Origin: CAYLNM01 sp964385045
GTDB lineage: Bacteria; Planctomycetota; Phycisphaerae; Phycisphaerales; SM1A02
Direction of reading: 5' to 3'
Length of the DNA: 29,499 bases
NCBI GenBank assembly: GCA_964385045.1
Contig: CAYLNM010000035.1
Coordinates: forward strand, 1-29,499
This document shows, piece by piece, positions 16,719 through 27,236 of the stretch. Below the pieces are notes generated by a model. That model ran no database searches and was not told where the DNA came from. It saw only the letters and a list, made by a program, of their open reading frames with translations. The position numbers and the translations under genes are program-made. Position 1 is the stretch's first letter. Every line of letters starts with the position of its first letter.

Positions 16719-18266
16719 TCAGCCGAACGTGATGCCCTGGGCGAGCGGCAGGTCGGTGCCCCAGTTGAGGGTGCAGGTCTGCCGCCGCATGTAGGCCTTC
16801 CACGAGTCGGAGCCCGACTCGCGGCCGCCGCCGGTGTCCTTCTCGCCGCCGAACGCGCCTCCGATCTCGGCCCCGCTGGTGCCGATGTTGACGTTGGCGA
16901 TGCCGCAGTCGCTGCCGGCGTGCGAGAGGAATCGCTCGGCCGAGCGGAACGAGTCGGTGAAGATCGCGCTGGAGAGGCCCTGGTCGACGTCGTTCTGGGC
17001 CGCGATCGCGTCCCCGAGCTCGTCGTACTCGTGCACGTAGAGGATCGGGGCGAAGGTCTCGTCCTTCACGATCCGCGGGTGTTCGCCCCGGGGCACGCGG
17101 ACGATCGTCGGCTCGACGAAGTGCCCGGGCTGGCCGGCGAACCGCTCGATGCCCTCGAGCCCGCCGCACAGGATCTCGCAGCCCTCGGCCATCGCCTGCT
17201 CGATCGCGGCCCGCATCGCGTCCACCGCCTGCTGGTGGATGAGCGGGCCCATCAGCGTGCCCGAGTCGAGCGGGTCGCCGATCGGCACCTGCCCGTACGC
17301 CTGGACGAGGCGGTCCGTCAGGTCGCCCACCTTCGAGGAGTGGACGAAGAGCCGCCGGGTGGTGGTGCAGCGCTGGCCCGCGGTGCCGACCGCGCCGAAG
17401 ACCACGCCGCGGACGACGAGCTCCATGTCGGCGTCGGGCTCGACGATGATCGCGTTGTTGCCGCCGAGCTCGAGCAGCGTGCGGCCGAGGCGGGCCGCGA
17501 CCTTGGAGCCGACGATGCGGCCCATGCGGCAGGAGCCGGTGGCCGAGATCAGCGGCAGCCGCCGGTCGGCGGTCATCGCCTCGCCGATCTCCTCGTCGCG
17601 GCCGATGACGAGGCCGAAGATGTCGCACGGATCACCCTGCGACGGGGTGAAGAGATCCTGCTCCCGCATGACGCGGTGGGCGACGTTGGTCATCGCGATC
17701 GCGCAGAGCGGCGTCACGAGGCTCGGCTTCCAGACCTGGGCGTTGCCGCAGACGGCCGAGACCATCGCGTTCCACGCCCAGACCGCCACCGGGAAGTTGA
17801 AGGCGGTGATGATGCCGATCGTGCCGAGCGGGTGCCACTGCTCGTACATGCGGTGCTGCGGCCGCTCGGAGTGCATCGAGAGGCCGTAGAGCTGCCGCGA
17901 GAGGCCGACCGAGAAGTCGGCGATGTCGATGCACTCGACCACCTCGCCCACGCCCTCGGGCTTGATCTTGCCCATCTCGAGGCTGACGAGCTCGCCGAGG
18001 GCCTCCTCCTGCTCGCGGAAGGCGTTGCCGATGCGGCGGACGATCTCGCCCCGCTTGGGGGCGGGCAGCATCCGCCACTCGCGCTGGACGAGCATGGAGC
18101 GCTCGACCTGCGCGTCGTAGTCGGACTTCGACTGCAGGGCCACGGCGGCGAGGGGCTCGCCCGTGGCGGGGCTCTCGGTGACGACGTGGCCGTCGGTGGC
18201 GGCCGAGGCGTCGGTCACGCGGGGGTCGGCGAAGAGGTCGATCTTGTTCAGGACGTCGGTGCTCAT
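16719..18266 (-). CDS. ALDH7-family aldehyde dehydrogenase
   Basis: This 515-residue NAD(P)-dependent aldehyde dehydrogenase has the full family length. The catalytic cysteine is C300 in GTAGQRCTTTRRL and the general base is E266 in TLLELGGNNAI. The cofactor-binding region includes GIITAFNFPVAVWAWN (about 151-166), with the motif NFP, and a glycine motif SATGSCRMGR near 241-250. The pattern GGAFGGEKDTGGGRESGSDSWKAYMRR near the C-terminus is characteristic of family 7 (antiquitin/AmaB type), which oxidises alpha-aminoadipic semialdehyde in lysine breakdown and other aldehydes. Lysine catabolism is therefore the leading but unproved role; no other lysine gene is adjacent. The start at 18266 has no Shine-Dalgarno and lies seven bases after TACCAT, suggesting a leaderless mRNA. 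It is probably a single-gene transcript. Confidence 0.93.
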   Translation of the reverse strand: MSTDVLNKIDLFADPRVTDASAATDGHVVTESPATGEPLAAVALQSKSDYDAQVERSMLVQREWRMLPAPKRGEIVRRIGNAFREQEEALGELVSLEMGKIKPEGVGEVVECIDIADFSVGLSRQLYGLSMHSERPQHRMYEQWHPLGTIGIITAFNFPVAVWAWNAMVSAVCGNAQVWKPSLVTPLCAIAMTNVAHRVMREQDLFTPSQGDPCDIFGLVIGRDEEIGEAMTADRRLPLISATGSCRMGRIVGSKVAARLGRTLLELGGNNAIIVEPDADMELVVRGVVFGAVGTAGQRCTTTRRLFVHSSKVGDLTDRLVQAYGQVPIGDPLDSGTLMGPLIHQQAVDAMRAAIEQAMAEGCEILCGGLEGIERFAGQPGHFVEPTIVRVPRGEHPRIVKDETFAPILYVHEYDELGDAIAAQNDVDQGLSSAIFTDSFRSAERFLSHAGSDCGIANVNIGTSGAEIGGAFGGEKDTGGGRESGSDSWKAYMRRQTCTLNWGTDLPLAQGITFG

Positions 18267-18273
18267 GGCGGCG

Positions 18274-18279
18274 ATGGTA
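18274..18279 (-). promoter_or_regulatory. -10-like box directly before the ALDH gene
   Basis: TACCAT on the minus strand ends seven bases before the ATG at 18266. No Shine-Dalgarno exists in the 25 bases before the ATG. Together these suggest a leaderless transcript; no good -35 element is seen. Confidence 0.45.
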
Positions 18280-18400
18280 GCAGCCGCTCGGGCCCGATCC
18301 GGGACCGCGGCGGGAACGCCGGCCGGGTCGCCGGAGCGGTGGCGGCGGGCGGCGGTCCGGCCGCGGCGCGAGCGGGGCGGCGGGCACCGGCGGTGGCGGG

Positions 18401-18428
18401 CGGCGGGCAGCGGGCGGCGGGCAGCGGG
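18401..18428. repeat. 14-bp tandem duplication in a gene-free stretch
   Basis: CGGCGGGCAGCGGG occurs at 18401-18414 and 18415-18428. It lies in the 296-base region 18267-18562 between the ALDH start and the stop of the beta-lactamase-like gene. That region otherwise holds only GC-rich sequence and a short hairpin at 18512-18526 that could help end transcription of the upstream gene. Confidence 0.8.
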
Positions 18429-18562
18429 CGTTGGCGGACCGGAGTCCGACGCCGGCGTCGGCGGCCCACCGAGGGGCGCCCAGGACGGGGGGTGCGCCGC
18501 GCCGGGCCCGGGCGGGCGACGCCCGCGCACACCCGCCCCTCCCCGCGCCGGCCCGTTCGCCC

Positions 18563-21367
18563 TCAGCCCGACGGGTCGTTCTTGCGGAAGATCTCCGGCC
18601 CGAACGGCGGATCGAGCTCGACCTCGTCGTAGACCCGCTCGACCCGCCCGAGGCCGAGGTCCTCGGTGACGATGCGCATCGGCACCAGCGCGCCCTCGAC
18701 GTCCCGCCAGTCGGCGAACGTGATCGTCCGCGGGATCACGCCCGCGTTGGGCACGAGCACGCTCGTCTCCAGCCGCACCGGCCGGTAGGTCGACTCGTCG
18801 ATCGCGATCGTGGTCGGCCGCTGCCCGGCCCGCTCGGCCTGCACCAGCACGAGCGTGCGGCCATCCTCGTCGCGTCGCCCGACCACCGCGGCCTCGTCGA
18901 AGATGCGGTCCCAGTCGGCCATGATCAGGGCCGGATGCAGCTGGCCGACGGCCGGGGCGGCGTCGTCGGGCAGCTCCTGGAAGGGCTGGAAGCTCGCGTC
19001 GAACCAGGCGCGGCGCCCGAACATGCCCGTCTCCATCCAGCCGAAGAGGCCGAGATCGAGCCGGTCGCGGAGCCGGTCGTAGCCGGCGAGGTCGAGGGTG
19101 CACGCCCCCTCCATGCCCTGGTTCGCCAGTCGCACGCGGCCGCGGAGCCGCAGCCCGAGGCGGGCCTCCCACGCATCGCGGCCGAGCGCCGCCTGCACCG
19201 AGAGCTCGACCGCGTCGACGCCCGGCAGCGGCGCGGCGTCCGCCCCGCCCTCCCGCGCGAGCTCGAGCTCGCCGTCGGGGCCGCGGAGGACGATCGCCGT
19301 GGCCGGCCCGTCCTCGCCGTCGCGGACGAAGCGGATCGAGAGTCGGTCGGTCTCCCGCAGGGTCCACCACTCGGCGTCGCCGCCCGCGCCCCCCTCGTCG
19401 CCGCCGGTGGCGTCCGGCCCGTCGCCCGCCGCGTCGGACGCGTTCCCTTCGTCCGCCTCGTCCGCCTCGCCCGCCTCGCCCGCCGGCGGCGGACGCAGGA
19501 AGTAGGTCGTCTCCCCCGGCACCTCCAGCGCGAGGCGGTTCTGCCGCACGAGGACCCGGAAGGCCCGGGGCATCTCCTCCGCGCGGTAGCGGCCGACGAG
19601 CGGCGTCAGGCCCTCCAGCGGCACCTCGATCGGATAGCTCATGCCGTCCTTCAGCCACTCGAACACCAGGCCGCCCTGATGCAGCTCCACCGAGCGGATC
19701 GGCGGCGGTCCCGCGTCGGCCGTCTCGCCGGCGTCGGACGGAACGCCCTCGTCCTCGCCGTCCCCCTCCGCGTCCTCGCCGCGGGCGGGCCGATCCGCCT
19801 CGACGAACCGCACCTTGATGGCGGGGAAGCCCTCGAACGTCCGCATTCCGGCCTCGTCGGGCGGCGACAGGGTGAAGACCATCTGCCCCGGCACGTCCAT
19901 CGCGAGTCGGCCGTCGCGCACCAGGACGGTCACCGGGCGGCCGAACAGCAGGCTCGCGTCGTACTCGCCGACGAATCGCTCGAGGCTCTCGGCGGACTCG
20001 GCCGACTCGGCGGGCGCGTCGCCGTCCCCGGCGCCCGGCAGCGGCTCCAGCAGCGCCGAGAAGATCGCGTCGTTGGCGAGCGCGACCATCGGCGTGGTCG
20101 AGAGATTGGCGAGCAGGGCGTAGCCGACGCCGTCGTCCGGCAGCCAGGCGACCTGGGCCGAGAAGCCGTCGATGTTGCCGCCGTGCTCGACGAGCCGGCG
20201 CCCCCGCCATTCCCGGATCATGAAGCCGAGGCCGTACCCGACGCCCGGTCCCGCGTCGATGCGCGACGTCCAGGCCTCCTCGAACGCGGACTCGGGGATC
20301 AGCCGGGTCCCGTCCGGGGTGACGCCGCGCCGCAGGACGAGGTCGACCCAGCGGGCCATGTCGGCCGCCGTGCTGTTCACCGCGCCGGCGGGCGCGATGG
20401 ACGACAGGTCGCGCGGCGCCCGCCGCCGCCAGTACGCGTCGCCGGAGTCGTCCAGCACCAGGTCCTCGGGCTCGATCCACGGCAGGATCGGACGCCCCTC
20501 GACGTCGCGGGCCGCATGCTCGCCGAGCTCGCCGCGGTCGTAGCCGGTCGCCGCCCGCGGGCCGCGAAGCTGCTCGACGTCCACCCCCGTCTCGTCCATC
20601 CCGAGCGGCCGGAGGATCCGATCGCGCAGCAGTCCGTCCCAGCCGCGCTTCGACTGCTCGCCGAGGATCCGGCCCGCGGCGAGGTAGCAGACGTTCTGGT
20701 AGTGGAACGCCTCCCCGAGCTCGGCCACCGGCTCCGCCCGGGCGAAGGCGTCCGTGATGTCCTGCCAGTTCGCGTAGCCGCCGTACCACAGCAGGTCCGT
20801 CCGCATGACGCCGCTGGTGTGGGCCAGCAGGTCCGCGAGCGTGATCGCGGCGGCGGTCTCCGGGTCGGCGAAGCGGAACTCGGGCAGCACCTCGGCGACG
20901 GAGGCATCGAGGGCCACGCCGCCCGCCTCCGCCTCGGCCGCGGCGAGAAGCCCGGTCATCGACTTGGTCGCCGAGCCGATCGCGAAGACGGTGTCCGCCG
21001 TCACCGGATCGCCGGTCGCGAGGTCCCGCACCCCGAGCCCGCGGACGAGGACGGGCTCGCCGCCGGCCACGATCGCGAGGGCGGCCCCGGGGACGTGGTG
21101 CTCGTCCATCGCCCGCTCGAGCCGCGCCACCAGGTGCTCGAGTCGGTCGTCGAGCCGCTCGATGGCCGCGGCCTCGGCGGCTGCGGCGCCGGCGGCCGGC
21201 GGCGCGGCGACGGCGGGCGGCGCGACGACCGCGGCGGCGCCCGCGCTCGCCTCCGCGGCCAGGCCGCCGAGGGCGAGGGCCCCGAGCAGGGCGCCGGCGG
21301 TGACGGGGACGACGGCGGTGCGGCGGCGGGACGGCGACGATCGAAGGGCGACTCGGCGTCGGGACAT
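18563..21367 (-). CDS. Exported serine beta-lactamase-family hydrolase with C-terminal modules
   Basis: This 934-residue protein starts at 21367, where GAGGTGA lies just upstream. An Arg-rich start and a hydrophobic stretch (about 18-40) predict export. Residues about 70-470 are a class C beta-lactamase/penicillin-binding fold. The nucleophile and lysine are in SATK (S132, K135), HTSG is near 183, the tyrosine motif is YQN (Y223-N225) and the third motif is HGG (395-397). The active site is therefore complete. Such enzymes cover peptidases, esterases and beta-lactamases; the sequence does not say which. Two similar beta-rich modules follow: FVGEYDAS with VLVRDGRLAMDVPG near 490-530, and LVGRYRAEE with VLVRQNRLALEVPG near 640-670, each preceding a run of strands. 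The last 230 residues are a beta-rich domain resembling LolA-type lipoprotein carriers (for example TIAIDESTYRPVRLET). Its promoter is directly upstream. Confidence 0.88.
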   Translation of the reverse strand: MSRRRVALRSSPSRRRTAVVPVTAGALLGALALGGLAAEASAGAAAVVAPPAVAAPPAAGAAAAEAAAIERLDDRLEHLVARLERAMDEHHVPGAALAIVAGGEPVLVRGLGVRDLATGDPVTADTVFAIGSATKSMTGLLAAAEAEAGGVALDASVAEVLPEFRFADPETAAAITLADLLAHTSGVMRTDLLWYGGYANWQDITDAFARAEPVAELGEAFHYQNVCYLAAGRILGEQSKRGWDGLLRDRILRPLGMDETGVDVEQLRGPRAATGYDRGELGEHAARDVEGRPILPWIEPEDLVLDDSGDAYWRRRAPRDLSSIAPAGAVNSTAADMARWVDLVLRRGVTPDGTRLIPESAFEEAWTSRIDAGPGVGYGLGFMIREWRGRRLVEHGGNIDGFSAQVAWLPDDGVGYALLANLSTTPMVALANDAIFSALLEPLPGAGDGDAPAESAESAESLERFVGEYDASLLFGRPVTVLVRDGRLAMDVPGQMVFTLSPPDEAGMRTFEGFPAIKVRFVEADRPARGEDAEGDGEDEGVPSDAGETADAGPPPIRSVELHQGGLVFEWLKDGMSYPIEVPLEGLTPLVGRYRAEEMPRAFRVLVRQNRLALEVPGETTYFLRPPPAGEAGEADEADEGNASDAAGDGPDATGGDEGGAGGDAEWWTLRETDRLSIRFVRDGEDGPATAIVLRGPDGELELAREGGADAAPLPGVDAVELSVQAALGRDAWEARLGLRLRGRVRLANQGMEGACTLDLAGYDRLRDRLDLGLFGWMETGMFGRRAWFDASFQPFQELPDDAAPAVGQLHPALIMADWDRIFDEAAVVGRRDEDGRTLVLVQAERAGQRPTTIAIDESTYRPVRLETSVLVPNAGVIPRTITFADWRDVEGALVPMRIVTEDLGLGRVERVYDEVELDPPFGPEIFRKNDPSG

Positions 21368-21406
21368 GGATCACCTCGCGGGACGGGACGGGGACTCGGT
21401 CCGGGC

Positions 21407-21436
21407 AGCGTAGTTGGGACGAGCGGCGGCGGTCTT
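21407..21436 (-). promoter_or_regulatory. Promoter of the beta-lactamase-like gene
   Basis: TACGCT on the minus strand (21407-21412) is a -10 candidate identical to those at 13103 and 13679. A poor -35, AAGACC, lies 18 bases upstream. The predicted leader is about 33 bases and carries the GAGGTGA ribosome-binding site. Confidence 0.4.
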
Positions 21437-21696
21437 CCGCGGGGCTGCGGTTCGGCCGGGCGGTCGCCCCGCACGTCCCACATCCGGCCGCTCCGCCGCC
21501 CCGTCCGCCCGGCCTGCCCGGCGGCACCCGCCCTCGGCCGCGCAGCCCCGCCCGCCGCCGCCCGCGCATCCCCGCCCGAACCCGTGACCGCCCCACCCGC
21601 TCCGCACGCCCCGCACGCCCCGCGCACGACCACGCCCCGCACGATCTCGCCTCGCGCACGACGCCTCCCGCGCGCGACCACGCCCCGCGCACGACG

Positions 21697-21727
21697 ACGG
21701 GCCGCGTCCGGTGAAGACGCGGCCCGT
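21697..21727 (-). terminator. Hairpin terminator after fliA
   Basis: ACGGGCCGCGTC (21697-21708) and GACGCGGCCCGT (21716-21727) form a perfect 12-bp stem with a 7-base loop, 62 bases past the fliA stop on the minus strand. It should separate the flagellar block from the hydrolase gene. No U tract follows. Confidence 0.6.
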
Positions 21728-21789
21728 GGCCGATGGGTCTCGGGCATCGTGCGGTGCGTCGCCGTGGCGGCGGCCCACCGCGGCGGCGG

Positions 21790-23061
21790 TCAGAACTCCT
21801 TGTCGCGGTGCTGCATCTGGGCCTTCAGCCGCGCGAGGATCGAGGAGTGCATCTGGCTGACCCGCGACTCGGAGAGATCGAGCGTGGTGCCGATCTCCTT
21901 CATCGTCATGCCCTCGTAGTAGTAGAGGATGACGATGAGCCGCTCGGCCCGCGAGAGGCCCTTGGTGATCAGGTGCTTGAGATCGCCTCGCTGCAGGTGG
22001 AGCACCGGACTCTCCTGCTTCGAGTCCTTGATGACGTCGATCTCGCGAACGTCCTTGCTCGAGTCGGTCTCGAACCACTTGCGGTCGAGCGACACCACGC
22101 CCACCGGACTCGAGTCCTTGATGATCTTCTTGAACTCGTTCTGGTCGACGCCGAGGCGGTCGCACAGCTCGTCGTCCGTCGGCTTCCGGCCGAGCTCGGC
22201 CTCGAGCTGCTTGCGGGCCTTGTCGACCTTCGACGTGCGGGCCCGCACGAGCCGCGGCACCCAGTCCATCGAGCGGAGCTCGTCGAAGATCGCGCCGCGG
22301 ATGCGGGCGGTGCAGAAGGTCTCGAACTTCACGCCGCGCTCGAGGTCGAAGGCGTCGATCGAGTCCATCAGGCCGAACAGGCCGGCCTGCATCAGGTCGT
22401 CGACGTCCACCTCGCCGGGCAGCCGGGCGTGCATGCGCTCGGCGGAGAACTTGACGATGTGGAGGTACCGCTCGATGAGCCGGTTGCGAAGCTGCTCGGT
22501 CGGGCCGGCCTTGTAGGCCCGCCAGAGCTTCATCGTCTCCTCCTCGTCCTCGCGGGGACGGCCCCGCGCCGCCGCGACCGCGGCCTGCAGCGGCGTGGGC
22601 TCCGGGACCGCGGCCGCCTCCGGGGCCGCGGCCTCCTCGGTCTCCTCGACGACCTCGGCCTCCGCCACCTCCTCGACGTCCGCGACGTCCGCGAGCAGCT
22701 CCTCGGGATCGACGGTGGTGTCCTCGTCGTCGACGACGGCGTCGTCCGCCTCGTCCACCGCCGCGGTCTCGTCGATCGGCACGGGCACCTCCACGGGGTC
22801 GGATCCGTTCGCTCCGGCGGCCTGCGTGCGCACGCCGCGGCGGGCCGCGCCCGTCACCGACTCGTCGTCGTCGGTGGCGGCGGCTGCACGGCGAATCGGC
22901 TTCGGCTCGGTGGCGCTGGCGGCACGTGAACGCGACGCGGCGGCACCCCCGCGACTCGCTCCGCTGCTGCGCTTCTTCCTCTGCGGCCGTGCGGGCGCCG
23001 TCGCGGCGGCCGTTCCCTCGGCCGCGGTGGTCGACTGCGCTTCCTCGCGTCGCGTCGGCAT
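21790..23061 (-). CDS. fliA: RNA polymerase sigma factor for flagellar genes, with long N-terminal extension
   Basis: The last 247 residues are a complete FliA/WhiG-type sigma-28 factor, which directs RNA polymerase to late flagellar promoters. Region 2 begins near residue 180 with LRNRLIERYLHIVKFSAERM and continues through DVDDLMQAGLFGLMDSIDAFD and KFETFCTARIRGAIFDELR. Region 3 follows (KPTDDELCDRLGVDQNEFKK). Region 4 contains AERLIVILYYYEGMTMKEIGTTLDLSESRVSQMHSSIL, the -35-binding helix-turn-helix. From the start at 23061, where AAGGAG lies seven bases upstream, the protein is 423 residues against a usual 240-260. The extra 160-170 residues are a basic stretch (RPQRKKR) and then a strongly acidic one. 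An internal ATG at 22533 has its own AGGAGG and would give 247 residues. The gene is the last of the flagellar block, but a likely promoter lies just before it. Confidence 0.93.
   Translation of the reverse strand: MPTRREEAQSTTAAEGTAAATAPARPQRKKRSSGASRGGAAASRSRAASATEPKPIRRAAAATDDDESVTGAARRGVRTQAAGANGSDPVEVPVPIDETAAVDEADDAVVDDEDTTVDPEELLADVADVEEVAEAEVVEETEEAAAPEAAAVPEPTPLQAAVAAARGRPREDEEETMKLWRAYKAGPTEQLRNRLIERYLHIVKFSAERMHARLPGEVDVDDLMQAGLFGLMDSIDAFDLERGVKFETFCTARIRGAIFDELRSMDWVPRLVRARTSKVDKARKQLEAELGRKPTDDELCDRLGVDQNEFKKIIKDSSPVGVVSLDRKWFETDSSKDVREIDVIKDSKQESPVLHLQRGDLKHLITKGLSRAERLIVILYYYEGMTMKEIGTTLDLSESRVSQMHSSILARLKAQMQHRDKEF
22531..22544 (-). promoter_or_regulatory. Strong internal ribosome-binding site and start within fliA
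   Basis: AGGAGG (22539-22544 on the minus strand) lies five bases before an in-frame ATG at codon 177 (22533-22531). Translation from here gives a 247-residue protein of normal FliA length. The motif sits in a run of Glu codons (GAGGAG), so it may be accidental. Confidence 0.4.
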
Positions 23062-23102
23062 GGTCCTCTCCTTGACCCGGCGGCCCGATCCTCTCGCCCT
23101 CC

Positions 23103-23119
23103 CCGGCGCGTGGCGCCGG
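23103..23119 (-). promoter_or_regulatory. Hairpin in the fliA leader
   Basis: CCGGCGC and GCGCCGG pair perfectly around a 3-base loop in the fliA 5' leader, 41 bases before the ATG and clear of the ribosome-binding site. It could influence mRNA stability or translation; nothing in the sequence shows that it does. Confidence 0.4.
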
Positions 23120-23173
23120 AACGTGCGGGCCTGTCAGGATGTCACCGCGGCGGTCCCTTGCGGCGGCATTTCG

Positions 23174-23202
23174 AGTATACCCGTGGTCACCGCACACCAC
23201 GG
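23174..23202 (-). promoter_or_regulatory. Likely fliA promoter -10 with adjoining inverted repeat
   Basis: TATACT on the minus strand (23174-23179) is the best -10 match in the window, with a leader of about 105 bases to the fliA start. Just upstream, CCGTGGT (23181-23187) and ACCACGG (23196-23202) form a 7-bp inverted repeat across the spacer and -35 region. This repeat could be an operator. It could equally be a terminator of the small membrane protein gene, whose stop is 70 bases upstream. No -35 consensus is seen. Confidence 0.35.
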
Positions 23203-23272
23203 ATGATTCCGGCCCCTTCGGCCGCGTCGCCGCGTGCGCCGAACGGCGCCCGCGGCGGAACGATCAATCCGT

Positions 23273-23587
23273 TCACACCACGAGGATGCCGTCCTCGTCC
23301 GGCTCGGCGGCCGTCGCCGGCTCGGCGGTCGGGTCCCCCTCCTCGCCGGGCAGCACCACCTCGTCCACCGGGTTCCGCAGGCGATGCGCCTCGATCTCCC
23401 GCGCGATCAGATGCTGCGCGATCGAGCCCACCACGGAGCCGATCGCCCAGCACGCCGCCATCGCCGCGATCGCCCGGAGCAGCACCGCGTCGGCCGGGTT
23501 GCCGACCAGGACGCCGGTGACCGAAGCCACGCAAAACGCGGCGAGAGCGAAGGTTGCCGCGACGACGCGGGCGGTTCGAAGCTCCAT
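23273..23587 (-). CDS. Small membrane protein in the flagellar block, 104 residues
   Basis: The ATG at 23587 has a doubled ribosome-binding site (GGAGGGAGG) just upstream. Two hydrophobic segments, at about residues 8-28 and 36-58, are followed by a polar, acidic tail with NPVDEVVLPGEEGD. The protein belongs to no family I recognise. It lies 96 bases after flhG and about 210 bases before fliA on the same strand, so it is a flagellar-block gene by position. A role in membrane placement of FlhF/FlhG or in FliA control is possible but not shown. Confidence 0.75.
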   Translation of the reverse strand: MELRTARVVAATFALAAFCVASVTGVLVGNPADAVLLRAIAAMAACWAIGSVVGSIAQHLIAREIEAHRLRNPVDEVVLPGEEGDPTAEPATAAEPDEDGILVV

Positions 23588-23683
23588 CGGCTGCCTCCCT
23601 CCAAGGTGGATCCGCCGACTCCGCGATCAGGGTCGGCAGGGGATGGAGGTGGATTGAGCGAAACCCGTGCCTTCGGCCGGATT

Positions 23684-24984
23684 TCATCGCCGCGTGAGCC
23701 AACCCGCGACCCGCGAGATGAATCCGGGCTCGTCCCGGTCGATCTGCGCGGGCGATGCCGCCGGTGCCGCGCCGGTCGCGTCCGAGAGCGCCGCGGCCGG
23801 CGCCTCGATCGTCGACGGCGGTGCCGCATGCCCCGGCGCCCGCATCAGCAGGCGGGCCGCGAGCCGACGGATCGCCTCGGCGGCCGGGGACGCGGGCTCC
23901 GCGAGCACCACCGGACGGCGGGCGCGGGCGGCTCGCCGCACGGCCTCGTCCCGCGGTATCACGCCCGCGAGGGGGAGCGACCGACCGAGGTGCGCCCGGG
24001 CGACGGCGTCGATGCGCCCGTGCACCGCGGCGGCCTCGCGCGGCCCTTCGACCTGGTTCACCACCAAGGCGATGCGGGCCGCCGGCCGTCGCGCGGTGAT
24101 GCACTTGACGAGTCCGTACGCGTCGACCACGGAGGCCGGCTCCGGCGTCGCGACGACGAGCACCTCCTGCGCGGCGGCGGCGAATCCGAGCACGGTCGCG
24201 CCCACCCCCGCACCGCAGTCGACCACGAGCTCGTCCGCGCCCGCCTCCGCCTCGGCGAGCAGCCGCAGCAGTCGATCCCGGGCCCCCGCCGGCATCGCGG
24301 CGAGGCCGGCGATCCCGCTGCCGGCGGCGAGGGCGCGGAGTCCGGGCGCGACCGGGACGAGGGCGTCGCGGAGCTCGCAGCGGCCCCGCAGGACGTCGGC
24401 GAGGGTCCATGGCGGCGTGATGCCGCACGCCACGTCCACGTTGCCGAGCCCGAGGTCGCCGTCGACCAGCCACGTCGCGCGCCCGCGGCCGGCGAGGGCG
24501 AGGGCGAGCGAAGCCGCCACGCTCGTCTTGCCGACGCCGCCCTTGCCCGACGCGATCGCGGTCGCGCGGGCGAGATGGGCGCGGACGGGGGCCGCGGGAC
24601 GCCCGGGAGCGATCGACATCGCGGCGGGGCCGGGGCGGACCGCAGCGGGTGGGGACGGCGGAGCCGCGCGGGTCGCCCGGACCTGGACGTCGGCCGCGTC
24701 CGGGGCCGGCGCGATCGACGTCACGGACGGGTCGGGGGCCGCGTCGTCCACGGCGAGCCCCGCACGCCCGGCCCCGAGCGCGTCGCCCGGGTCCGACACG
24801 TCCACCGGGGTCATCGCGTCGTGGGCCCGTGCCTCGATCGTGGCCGCGCTCGCGGCGCTCGCGGCGCGGGCGCCGGCCTCCGGCTCGCGGCGCGGCCGGA
24901 TGCTCACCGGCCCCTGCCGATCGATCGGCCCCCGCGGGGTCGGGGTCGCGCCCACCGCGCGTCGCAGTCGTGCCGCCTGGTCGC

Positions 24985-24988
<4 letters not shown>
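23684..24988 (-). CDS. flhG: MinD-type ATPase FlhG (flagellar number regulator)
   Basis: FlhG (FleN, YlxH) is a MinD/ParA-like ATPase that limits flagellar number and stimulates the FlhF GTPase. The start is a GTG at 24988 that overlaps the flhF stop (GTGA). The first residues are SDQAARLR, which matches the FlhG-specific DQAxxLR activation motif. The deviant Walker A is GKGGVGKT (148-155), followed by VDGDLGLGNVDVACGI. The Walker B strand is ELVVDCGAGV, and VVATPEPASVVDAYGLVK matches the typical MinD/FlhG segment. The C-terminus ends in FISRVAGWLTRR, a candidate amphipathic membrane-binding helix. The protein has 434 residues against a usual 270-300, because about 130 Ala/Pro/Asp-rich residues separate the activation motif from the P-loop. 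Confidence 0.93.
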
Positions 24989-27093
<2,105 letters not shown>

Positions 27094-27130
27094 GCCGACC
27101 CTCCGTGGTCGACCGTCCGTCCGGCCCGGG

Positions 27131-27147
27131 CCACGTGCCGCCACGTG
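27131..27147. promoter_or_regulatory. Paired CACGTG sites between flhA and flhF
   Basis: CCACGTG occurs at 27131-27137 and 27141-27147, so the two palindromic centres are ten bases apart, one helical turn. They lie in the 143-base gap between the flhA stop and the flhF start, which also has a 12-base direct repeat (27176-27187 and 27191-27202). An operator is possible; a -10 and -35 pair for flhF is not evident. Confidence 0.3.
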
Positions 27148-27236
27148 ACCGGACCGCACCGTCGGACGTCATGCCCGCCGTCGCGGGGTCCGCCGTCGCG
27201 GGACCGTGCGCGGCGATTCGAACGGTCCCAGCCGCG

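Larger units (their letters stand above)
21368..21789. other. Gene-free region between fliA and the beta-lactamase-like gene
   Basis: These 422 bases hold no supported gene. From the minus-strand view they contain, in order, the fliA terminator hairpin (21697-21727), a stretch at about 21600-21690 built of irregular CACGCCCCGC and CGCACGAC repeats, and the promoter of the hydrolase gene (21407-21436). Long open frames across it are a product of GC content. Confidence 0.6.

Noticed and set aside
21600..21690. CACGCCCCGC-rich stretch as a tandem-repeat array
   Set aside because: The units vary in length and sequence and do not form a regular array; it is described only as GC-rich intergenic sequence.
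18563..21692. Long minus-strand frame that continues upstream of the ALDH gene through the beta-lactamase-like gene
   Set aside because: Only the part from 18266 down is real (ALDH). The rest is an Arg-rich shadow of the hydrolase gene in another frame.
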